Under the pieces are notes generated by a model. That model did no database searches and was not told the DNA's origin. It saw nothing but the letters and a program-made list of their open reading frames with translations. This document shows, one piece after another, positions 7,312-12,859 of a stretch of 12,859 bases of DNA. The translations under genes and the position numbers were made by a program. The number at the start of each line of letters is the position of its first letter. The stretch's first letter is position 1. Origin of the DNA: Nitrospira sp. (lineage in GTDB: Bacteria; Nitrospirota; Nitrospiria; Nitrospirales; Nitrospiraceae); NCBI GenBank assembly GCA_015904045.1, contig JABMDG010000035.1, positions 10,623 to 23,481 on the forward strand. Reading direction: 5' to 3'.

Positions 7312-8605
7312 GCTGAATCTCCAGCTTCAAGAAATGCGTCGCGCAGGAAATGCACGGATCATAGCAGCGGATGACGCGCTCGCAGGCGAGCGCCGCCTCT
7401 TCATTGGAACGATCCAGCACACGGGGCAGATACAGCCGCAGGTCCTCTTCGATACGGCCCTGGTTCTGCGAGGTCGGCGGAACGATCTTGGCCTCGCGAA
7501 CTATCCCCTCGTCATCCACCCGATACCGATGATAAAGGATCCCTCTCGGCGCTTCGGTACAGGCCGTGCCTGTGCCGGATCGGACGGTGACCGCCAACGC
7601 CGGCACGGGCGGAGGCTCGTACCGTTCAATCAACCGCAACGCTTCTTCCAGCGCATAGAGAATTTCGACCGAGCGGGCAATGACCCCATGAAACGGATTG
7701 CGTAGCGGAAGCGATAAGCCTGCGCCGGCCAACAGCTCCCCGGCCAGCGGAGACAACTGATCATGGTTCAGATTCACTCGGGCCAGAGGTCCCACCAAAT
7801 AAGGCCTTCCCTGAAACGTGCAATGCAAGGCATTGGAATGGGCCACCTGATGCTCGGTGAAATGCTGTTCGAACTCTCCTGCGGAAATGCTCAGCCCGTT
7901 GCCGGTCGCCAGCTGCCCTTCATTGAACGGATATTCGTCGGAGTGACGTAGCGCCACGAAGGTATAGTCCGGCAAAAAGTCCGGATGGTCGAACGTGGCG
8001 GCCCAGCGGATGGTCTCCGCCGCCGCATCGCGCGCCCACAAGAGTTCGGCTGTCAGACCTTCCAGCTCACGGCGGCTTGGCACCCGCGAGAATCCGCCGA
8101 CTTTGACCGACACCGGATGGACAGAGCGTCCGCCCAGCAGCGTCATGATCGCATTGCCGGCTTTCTTGAGCCGCAAGCCACGGGTCACCAGGGCCTGGTG
8201 GTCTTTCGCCATGGCGATGCCGCTGTCGTAGCCGAGAAAATCCGGCGCCTGCAGCAGATAGACGTGCAACGCGTGGCTCTCAATCCACTCGCCGCAATAG
8301 AGCAGCCGCCTCAGATCCCGCAGCGCACCCTCGACGCGCAGGCCGAAGATCTGCTCGATCGCATGGACGGCGCTCATCTGATAGGCGACGGGACAGATGC
8401 CGCAGATGCGCGCCACGATATCCGGCACTTCTGTAAAGTGCCTTCCGACAAGGAAGGCCTCGAAAAACCGGGGCGGCTCGAAGATGCGCAGTTCCACGTC
8501 GCGCACCTCCCCGTCTTTCACCGTGACGCGCAAGGCACCCTCGCCTTCGACACGCGCAATCGCCCCGACGGCAATCGTCCGAGTCTGCTTCCCCTTTTCG
8601 GTCAA
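7301..8605 (-). CDS. hydA: [NiFe] hydrogenase large (alpha) subunit, group 3b type
   Basis: This is the catalytic subunit of a cytosolic bidirectional NAD(P)-linked [NiFe] hydrogenase (sulfhydrogenase type), oxidising H2 or reducing protons. The 434-residue product carries the L1 motif ARICGICP with C68 and C71, and the L2 motif DPCISCATH with C418 and C421, which together hold nickel and iron. RVEGEG (18-23) is a further family signature. After H424 a 10-residue tail, [10 protein letters not shown], should be removed by the endopeptidase encoded directly downstream. The start is TTG at 8605-8603. AAAGGAG (8617-8611) lies 5 nt upstream, a TGA stop is in frame at 8632-8630, and no ATG or GTG lies between. 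Gene order beta-gamma-delta-alpha matches the Pyrococcus sulfhydrogenase operon and is the main reason for assigning group 3b. Confidence 0.96.
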   Translation of the reverse strand: MTEKGKQTRTIAVGAIARVEGEGALRVTVKDGEVRDVELRIFEPPRFFEAFLVGRHFTEVPDIVARICGICPVAYQMSAVHAIEQIFGLRVEGALRDLRRLLYCGEWIESHALHVYLLQAPDFLGYDSGIAMAKDHQALVTRGLRLKKAGNAIMTLLGGRSVHPVSVKVGGFSRVPSRRELEGLTAELLWARDAAAETIRWAATFDHPDFLPDYTFVALRHSDEYPFNEGQLATGNGLSISAGEFEQHFTEHQVAHSNALHCTFQGRPYLVGPLARVNLNHDQLSPLAGELLAGAGLSLPLRNPFHGVIARSVEILYALEEALRLIERYEPPPVPALAVTVRSGTGTACTEAPRGILYHRYRVDDEGIVREAKIVPPTSQNQGRIEEDLRLYLPRVLDRSNEEAALACERVIRCYDPCISCATHFLKLEIQRDQ

Positions 8606-8610
8606 CTCGT

Positions 8611-8617
8611 CTCCTTT
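8611..8617 (-). promoter_or_regulatory. Ribosome-binding site supporting the TTG start of hydA
   Basis: AAAGGAG ends 5 nt before TTG at 8605-8603. It decides the start because the only upstream in-frame sequence before a TGA (8632-8630) has no ATG or GTG. Confidence 0.75.
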
Positions 8618-8654
8618 ACCTGTTACTTCTCACGTTTTACGTTTCACCTTTCAC
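8613..8654 (-). repeat. Six tandem degenerate 7-nt repeats between hydD and hydA
   Basis: Read on the minus strand, 42 nt divide exactly into GTGAAAG, GTGAAAC, GTAAAAC, GTGAGAA, GTAACAG and GTAAAGG. The first unit contains the hydD stop codon (TGA, 8653-8651) and the last unit supplies most of the AAAGGAG ribosome-binding site of hydA. The whole 45-nt gap between the two structural genes is therefore built from these heptads. Their role is unknown; they may be an expanded short repeat spaced to fit the ribosome-binding site. Confidence 0.75.
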
Positions 8655-9481
8655 GTCTTCTTTTCCCACGCCTCGCTCTCCTGCTTGAATGATTCCACAG
8701 CGCCGTTGATCCCGCGAAATCTCCGCACCACCTCGATCGGAATCAGCTGGAGCCCCCGGTGAAACTGGTGCGCGAGCGACGCCGTATTAGGCGGCAAGCC
8801 TGGCCCGGTCCGTGCCCCCTCGGTCGGACCGAAGCAGCCGTAGCAATCACGCCCCATGGAAGGACAGATCGCGCCGCATCCGGTCCTGGTGACCGGCCCC
8901 AGACAAGGCACACCGCTCGCGACCATCACACAGACATTCCCGCGACGCTTGCACTCCATACATACACTGTCTGCAGAAAGTCGGGGACGAACCCCGGCCA
9001 GCAGGTCGGTGATAACCCGCAGCAATTGCCCCTTGTCGATCGGGCACCCCCACAGTTCGAAATCCACCCGCACATGTGCGGAGATCGGCGTGGATGTCTT
9101 GAGGCTTTGAATATACTGGGGGCTCGGATAGACCGCGCGTTTGAACGATTCGACATCGGCCCAGTTGCGCAAGGCTTGAATCCCGCCGGCCGTGGCACAG
9201 GCGCCGATCGTGATTATCGTGGCGGCCTCTTCACGCAGGGCCAGAATCCTGGCAGCATCTTCAGGCGTCGTAATGGACCCCTCCACTAACACGATGTCGT
9301 AGGGGCCGGGCTTCATGCCGCTGGAGGCTTCGGGAAAGTAGGCGATGTCCAAGGCCTGCCCCAACGCGAGCAGGTCGTCCTCCAGATTCAAGACGCTGAG
9401 CTGGCAGCCGTCGCAGGAGGCGAATTTGAAGACCCCCAACCTGGGTCGCCGCCTCTCTTTGATCCCTTCCGATCGATCCAA
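8651..9481 (-). CDS. hydD: [NiFe] hydrogenase small (delta) subunit, group 3b type
   Basis: The small subunit carries electrons between the [NiFe] site and the diaphorase-like subunits through three iron-sulfur clusters. The 276-residue product has the proximal cluster ligands C23 and C26 (FASCDGCQLSVLN), C94 (GACATAGG) and C146 (WGCPIDK). A C-terminal set C174, C177, C184, C193, C202, C206, C213, C216 is enough for two further [4Fe-4S] clusters. There is no twin-arginine signal peptide and no membrane anchor, so the enzyme stays in the cytosol. The start is TTG at 9481-9479; TAA lies in frame at 9496-9494 and GGGAGAGG immediately precedes it, so no other start is available. It sits 138 nt after hydG, the longest gap in the operon, and 45 nt before hydA; both gaps hold heptad repeats. 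Confidence 0.95.
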   Translation of the reverse strand: MDRSEGIKERRRPRLGVFKFASCDGCQLSVLNLEDDLLALGQALDIAYFPEASSGMKPGPYDIVLVEGSITTPEDAARILALREEAATIITIGACATAGGIQALRNWADVESFKRAVYPSPQYIQSLKTSTPISAHVRVDFELWGCPIDKGQLLRVITDLLAGVRPRLSADSVCMECKRRGNVCVMVASGVPCLGPVTRTGCGAICPSMGRDCYGCFGPTEGARTGPGLPPNTASLAHQFHRGLQLIPIEVVRRFRGINGAVESFKQESEAWEKKT

Positions 9482-9484
9482 GAT

Positions 9485-9492
9485 CCTCTCCC
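9485..9492 (-). promoter_or_regulatory. Ribosome-binding site supporting the TTG start of hydD
   Basis: GGGAGAGG lies just before TTG at 9481-9479 (the GGGAG core ends 6 nt upstream). With a TAA in frame at 9496-9494, TTG is the only start that keeps the first cluster-binding cysteines. Confidence 0.7.
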
Positions 9493-9512
9493 TTTAGAAT
9501 CGTTGCGGTCGC

Positions 9513-9617
9513 GTCTCTCGTGAAGCGTATCTCGTATCTCGGAAGAAATTGTCCATGCTCATTTTTCAGCGAAGATCATGATCCGCTGCGAGATACGAGC
9601 GACGAACGACGCTTCAC
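9513..9617. repeat. Two inverted arms of four degenerate 7-nt repeats between hydG and hydD
   Basis: The left arm on the plus strand reads GTCTCTC, GTGAAGC, GTATCTC, GTATCTC (9513-9540). The right arm on the minus strand reads GTGAAGC, GTCGTTC, GTCGCTC, GTATCTC (9617-9590). Both arms point inward and end in G. As a result CTCGTATCTCG (9531-9541) pairs perfectly with 9589-9599, and CGTGAAGCGT (9519-9528) with 9609-9618, with a 2/9-nt internal loop between. The centre holds a second hairpin, CAGCG/CGCTG (9567-9571, 9584-9588), enclosing the palindrome GATCATGATC (9574-9583). The element abuts the hydG stop codon at 9620-9622. Confidence 0.75.
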
Positions 9618-9619
9618 GC

Positions 9620-10453
9620 TTATACTCCCGTTCGTCCCAGCCATGGCTCGACCCGGTCGTAACGCATGACCGGTCCGTCTTTGCACAGAAAATACGGCCC
9701 CATCTGGCAGTGGCCGCAGAGACCGATCCCGCATTCCATATGCCGCTCCAGCGACACATACACGGCGGTCGCCGGAATACCCCGGTTCATGAGAATCGGC
9801 ACACCCAGGCGCATCATGATCTCAGGCCCGCACATCAGGACCATGGTCTTTGCTGCATTGATCGGCACGCGCTCGAACAGTTCTGTCACCACGCCGACAT
9901 GATAGCGCCAGGTCTCGTCCGGCCGATCGCTGGCCAGCAGAACCTCCGTGTCGGGCTGTCTTCTCCAGGTCTCGAACCGCTCATGGTAGAGCAGATCTCG
10001 CGGCGTCTTCACTCCGTGGATGATCTTGACGGAGCCATACTCTCGGCGCCGCCGGAAGATATATTCGATTGCTCCCACGACTGGAGCGCAACCCAGGCCG
10101 CCGGTGGCAATGACGATGTCGTGCCCGCGTGCTTCCTCCAGCGGCCAGCCCTGCCCAAACGGACCGCGGATGCCCAGAACTTCACCGACTGACAGTTGCC
10201 CGATCGCGGAGGTCACTCGTCCCACAGCTCTGATGGTATGGTCCAGCCTCTCCGGCTCATCCGGATCTGAGACAATCGAAATCGCCACCTCGCCGACGCC
10301 GAACAGATAGACCATGTTGAACTGGCCGGCGGTGAAGCGAAAATTGCGCCGGACGTCTTGGTCATTGAGCCGCAGCCGATACGTGTGGATGTCTTCGGCT
10401 TCCTGCATCTTCTCCACGATGGTCGCCTGATGAATAAGGTAGGGATTGGTCAT
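9620..10453 (-). CDS. hydG: Hydrogenase FAD/NAD(P)-binding gamma subunit with [2Fe-2S] cluster
   Basis: This is the diaphorase-like subunit that exchanges electrons between NAD(P)(H) and the iron-sulfur chain of the hydrogenase. The 277-residue product has a ferredoxin-NADP reductase fold: FAD-binding GQFNMVYLFG (43-52) and AISIVSD (57-63), the nucleotide-binding ATGGLGCAPVVGAIEYI (116-132), and VLMCGPEIMM (205-214). A C-terminal [2Fe-2S] site is formed by C241, C246, C249 and C257 (MECGIGLCGHC). It is similar to dihydroorotate dehydrogenase electron-transfer subunits (PyrK), but the neighbours show that it belongs to the hydrogenase. The ATG at 10453-10451 overlaps the hydB TGA as ATGA; the ribosome-binding site is weak, so coupling probably drives translation. 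NADPH versus NADH preference cannot be read from the sequence with confidence. Confidence 0.94.
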   Translation of the reverse strand: MTNPYLIHQATIVEKMQEAEDIHTYRLRLNDQDVRRNFRFTAGQFNMVYLFGVGEVAISIVSDPDEPERLDHTIRAVGRVTSAIGQLSVGEVLGIRGPFGQGWPLEEARGHDIVIATGGLGCAPVVGAIEYIFRRRREYGSVKIIHGVKTPRDLLYHERFETWRRQPDTEVLLASDRPDETWRYHVGVVTELFERVPINAAKTMVLMCGPEIMMRLGVPILMNRGIPATAVYVSLERHMECGIGLCGHCQMGPYFLCKDGPVMRYDRVEPWLGRTGV

Positions 10454-11589
10454 GTGTGTCCGGAAGTGCTCTTTGCCGACGGCCGGTCGTCCGATGCCAG
10501 CAAGGCGGGCAACTCTTCGGTGAGATCAATCCCGACCGGACACCAGGTGATGCAGCGACCGCAGCCGACGCAGCCGGACGTCCCGAATTGATCGATCCAT
10601 GATGCGAGCTTGTGCGTCATCCACATGCGATACCGATCCTTGATGGTGGGGCGAACGTTCTTGCCGTGAATGTAGCCGTGTTCCTGGGTAAAACAGGAAT
10701 CCCACAATCTGGCATGTTCGGTTCGCTGTCCGGTGAGATCAGGGGTTTCCTCGACCGTGTGGCAAAAGCATGTCGGGCAGACCATTGTGCAATTCGCACA
10801 GGCCAGGCACCGCGCCGCCACGTGGTCCCAGCGCAGATGCTCATGGGCATCATACAGGGCTTGCGGCAAGCGAGTGCGGTCCAGTCTGCGGACTTGGCTC
10901 CGTGCGCAAGCATCCACGCGCGCCGCTGCTTCACCGATTACGTTGTGTGAAGCAGGAGGCAGAGAGAGCGCGGAAAGAAGATCAGACCCGGCCTCGCTCC
11001 CTGCTTCGACCACTAGCTGGTCATCGATCTCGGTCAGCGCGAGATCGAAGCCGTTCTTGGCGCGCGGGCCCGTGTCCATCGACGCACAAAAACAGGTCTG
11101 CAGCGCCCTGGTACAATTCACCGCGATGACGAAGAGCCCTTCGCGACGAACCGCGTAGTAGGTATCCTGATACGTGCCGCCCAGAAAAATTCGGTCCTGG
11201 ATGGCCAGCCCGGCAAGATCGCAGGCCCGTGCTCCGATGACCGCGACCTTGTCCGGTCGGGGAAGCTCCGGATGGGCGGAAAATCCGCCCTGCGTCCGTT
11301 TGATCTGGAGCAGGGTCTCACGCGGCGCAAAGGCAAAGGGTTTGAGCGATTGCGGTCCGTGGACGACGCCGAAGATTTCCGCTGAGCCGGTTTGTTCCAG
11401 CCGATACCGCCCCGGCTCTTGATGATCTCGCCAGCCTATCGGCAGATCCGATATCTGACTGATCGTCTCCCACATCACCGCCCCATCACGCACGGTGGGG
11501 CCGGCAATTCGATACCCTCTGATACGTAATGTATCGAGTAACCGCTGAAGGTCGGCTAATGAAAGGATGCCGCGAGCTTCGGGAGCCAT
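10450..11589 (-). CDS. hydB: Hydrogenase 4Fe-4S beta subunit (HydB/HyhB)
   Basis: This electron-transfer subunit pairs with HydG in group 3b hydrogenases, and is related to the sulfite reductase AsrA family. With the ATG at 11589 it has 379 residues. Two ferredoxin-type clusters are near the C-terminus: C261, C264, C267, C271 (CLACANCTMVCP) and C340, C343, C346, C350 (CVGCGRCITWCP). Additional cysteines occur in GARACDL (C123) and in NCTRALQTCFCASMD (C159, C166, C168), the latter a recognisable feature of the family. The ATG is preferred over the in-frame TTG at 11604 because GGAG lies 9 nt upstream of the ATG and nothing suitable precedes the TTG. It is the first hydrogenase gene, 75 nt downstream of the antiporter stop, with a structured leader. 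Confidence 0.93.
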   Translation of the reverse strand: MAPEARGILSLADLQRLLDTLRIRGYRIAGPTVRDGAVMWETISQISDLPIGWRDHQEPGRYRLEQTGSAEIFGVVHGPQSLKPFAFAPRETLLQIKRTQGGFSAHPELPRPDKVAVIGARACDLAGLAIQDRIFLGGTYQDTYYAVRREGLFVIAVNCTRALQTCFCASMDTGPRAKNGFDLALTEIDDQLVVEAGSEAGSDLLSALSLPPASHNVIGEAAARVDACARSQVRRLDRTRLPQALYDAHEHLRWDHVAARCLACANCTMVCPTCFCHTVEETPDLTGQRTEHARLWDSCFTQEHGYIHGKNVRPTIKDRYRMWMTHKLASWIDQFGTSGCVGCGRCITWCPVGIDLTEELPALLASDDRPSAKSTSGHT

Positions 11590-11593
11590 GACA

Positions 11594-11659
11594 CGGATCT
11601 CCAACGGACCGGCAGCCGTATGGTACGGGCTCTTCCGTCCTCATGCAAGGCGAGATCCG
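11594..11659 (-). promoter_or_regulatory. Imperfect long hairpin in the hydB leader, covering its ribosome-binding site
   Basis: On the minus strand three nested stems can form. The outer stem is CGGATCTC (11659-11652) with GAGATCCG (11601-11594), 8 bp perfect. The middle stem is GACGGA with TCCGTT, 6 pairs including one G-U. The inner stem is AGCC-CGTA with TACGGCT, 7 pairs with one bulged C and a 3-nt CCA loop (core CCGTA 11628-11624, TACGG 11620-11616). The outer right arm includes GGAG, the ribosome-binding site for the hydB ATG at 11589. There is no T tract, so it is not a standard terminator. It may be a translational control element or a DNA operator. Confidence 0.5.
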
Positions 11660-11664
11660 CTGCG

Positions 11665-12672
11665 CTACCGGAACAGCAGCCACAGTCCAAGCGCGTAGGC
11701 GATCAGCATCAGCAGGCTGTCAGGCTCGATCAGCATGAACCGCTTCTCGGCCCGATAGATGATGCCCATCACACCGATATTCATCATGATGATCGCCCAC
11801 AACCCTGTCAGCGCGTGCGTTGTGCTCACCGTGCTGAGCAAACTCCCTTGACGGTATGCCAGATCGGCGAAAAAGAACACCGCCATGTTGAAGGCATTGC
11901 TCCCGAAGAGATTGCCGACCGCCAAATCGAACGCGCCCAATCGGACTGCGGCAACGCTCACAACCAACTCCGGCATTGAGGTGGTGATGGCGACCAAGGA
12001 GGTCCCGATAAAGGTTGTCGAGACGCCGGTTTCCTGGGCGATCCGCTCCGCCGAGTGGGTCAGCACCGGTGCGGCTATCAACAACACGAATGCGGCGATG
12101 GCAAATCCAATGACCGCCCGGCGCAATTCCTCACGGCGCGAAGTCCCCCCGCCGAGGGTCCCGGCTAATTCCTCCGCCAGCGTCGACTGGGTCCGTTGGC
12201 GGCGCGCCATGTCCTCTTGCCGCAAGACCAGCCTCATCCCCAACACATACAAGATCGGGAGGACGAGACTTTCAAGTCCCACGCCGAGATGAACGACCTC
12301 GATCCGCAGCAGGATGAAGAAGGCCGCGAGGCCCGTCAGGACCATGGCCAACGTTGCGATCAGGGTATGTTCCAACGCCGCTTGCCGCCACACGCGCTTC
12401 TGACGGTACAGCAAGTCGATAAGCGCAAGCGTCAGCATGTTGCTCATCCCGGCGCCGAACAGATTGCCCGCCGCCAGATCCGGCTCATCGATCCATCCGG
12501 CACTCATCGTCGTGAAGATTTCCGGCAGCGACGTCGCAGCGGCCATCAAGACGACGCCGATCCACAGCCGTCCCAAGCCGGACAGCTCGGCGATTTGGTC
12601 GCCATAGCGCGAGAGCTTCGCTCCGGCCAGCACGATCGCGACCGCGTTGACGAGGAAGAGCAGCCAGGACAT
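11665..12672 (-). CDS. Sodium/calcium exchanger family (CaCA) membrane antiporter
   Basis: An inner-membrane cation antiporter of the CaCA superfamily, probably exchanging Ca2+ (or another divalent cation) for Na+, K+ or H+. The 335-residue product is strongly hydrophobic and has the two inverted alpha repeats: GVVLMAAATSLPEIFTT leading to GNLFGAGMSN (about 39-79) and GTSLVAITTSMPELVVS leading to GNLFGSNAFNM (about 223-263). Both acidic PE motifs are kept, but the glycine usual in GTSxPE is replaced (ATSLPE, TTSMPE). A charged loop of about 30 residues (about 153-185) separates the halves. The ATG at 12672 is preferred over the in-frame TTG at 12705: AAGGAG lies 12 nt upstream of the ATG and nothing suitable before the TTG. 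It is 75 nt upstream of hydB on the same strand; a functional link to the hydrogenase is not evident. Confidence 0.85.
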   Translation of the reverse strand: MSWLLFLVNAVAIVLAGAKLSRYGDQIAELSGLGRLWIGVVLMAAATSLPEIFTTMSAGWIDEPDLAAGNLFGAGMSNMLTLALIDLLYRQKRVWRQAALEHTLIATLAMVLTGLAAFFILLRIEVVHLGVGLESLVLPILYVLGMRLVLRQEDMARRQRTQSTLAEELAGTLGGGTSRREELRRAVIGFAIAAFVLLIAAPVLTHSAERIAQETGVSTTFIGTSLVAITTSMPELVVSVAAVRLGAFDLAVGNLFGSNAFNMAVFFFADLAYRQGSLLSTVSTTHALTGLWAIIMMNIGVMGIIYRAEKRFMLIEPDSLLMLIAYALGLWLLFR

Positions 12673-12775
12673 GATTATCGCCGGCTCCTTGGGGGAATCC
12701 TTCAATACATATGGATAAACGGGTAACCCGCAGAGTGGATACGGGCAGAAACGCTCGGCGGCGGCAGGATCGCCA

Positions 12776-12859
12776 CTATTCCTTGAAGAGCAGGTAGTAC
12801 CCGATTGCGACCGCGATGGCCTGGACCAGAAATAGCCAGCGTAAGAGTCCCCACGGCGC
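12776..12859 (-). CDS. C-terminal 27 residues of a membrane protein (partial)
   Basis: The minus strand from the right edge gives one open frame ending in TAG at 12778-12776. It reads APWGLLRWLF, then LVQAIAVAIGYYLLFKE: a hydrophobic helix followed by a short charged end. This looks like the last transmembrane segment of an integral membrane protein. The end resembles the antiporter's own C-terminus (ALGLWLLFR), so a second transporter is possible, but 27 residues are too few to assign a family. The gap to the antiporter ATG is 103 nt. Confidence 0.55.
   Translation of the reverse strand, partial: APWGLLRWLFLVQAIAVAIGYYLLFKE

Noticed and set aside
7985..8692. A 235-codon open frame on the plus strand
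   Set aside because: Antisense to hydA and the end of hydD, which carry clear metal-binding motifs; no domain is visible in the plus-strand peptide.
12720..12730. CGGGTAACCCG palindrome upstream of the antiporter
   Set aside because: Only 5-bp arms around one base; too short to support as an operator or terminator without further evidence.

Overview
The window is about 12.9 kb of GC-rich DNA. Every gene I can support lies on the minus strand, so the region reads from high to low coordinates. No rRNA, tRNA or taxonomic marker gene is present. The gene set (a cytosolic group 3b [NiFe] hydrogenase, trehalose synthesis, a Cus/Czc-type metal efflux cassette) fits an environmental chemolithotroph. 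A Nitrospira-like member of Nitrospirota, including comammox types, is my best guess, but it is an inference from gene content only.

Layout in the direction of transcription. At 12776-12859 is the last 27 codons of a membrane protein. At 11665-12672 is a CaCA-family cation/Ca2+ antiporter. From 11589 down to about 5346 runs a tight hydrogenase operon in the order hydB (iron-sulfur), hydG (FAD/NAD(P) and [2Fe-2S]), hydD (small subunit), hydA (large subunit), maturation endopeptidase, hypA, hypF. HydD and HydA carry the [NiFe] site and three [4Fe-4S] clusters. HydB and HydG pass electrons to or from NAD(P). The endopeptidase, HypA and HypF belong to active-site maturation. HypF stops after its YrdC-like domain and lacks the C-terminal carbamoyltransferase half; hypB, hypC, hypD and hypE are not here. 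The trehalose pair otsA-otsB (2991-5326) starts directly at this broken end. After a 483-bp gap without a gene (2508-2990) comes a metal-efflux cassette: a small exported Cys/Met protein, a CusC/CzcC-like outer-membrane factor and a CusB-like adaptor that runs off the left edge.

Most junctions are translationally coupled. ATGA overlaps occur at hydB/hydG, hypA/hypF, otsA/otsB and outer-membrane factor/adaptor, and longer overlaps at hydA/protease and protease/hypA. The two exceptions inside the hydrogenase operon (hydG-hydD and hydD-hydA) are both filled with degenerate 7-nt tandem repeats beginning with GT; one tract is arranged as two inverted four-unit arms. The leader of hydB can fold into a long imperfect hairpin that covers its ribosome-binding site.

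The gene families are all recognisable, and I do not see a wholly new protein system. The points most worth checking are the truncated hypF joined to otsAB, the heptad repeats inside the hydrogenase operon, the hydB leader structure, and the small protein that opens the efflux cassette.
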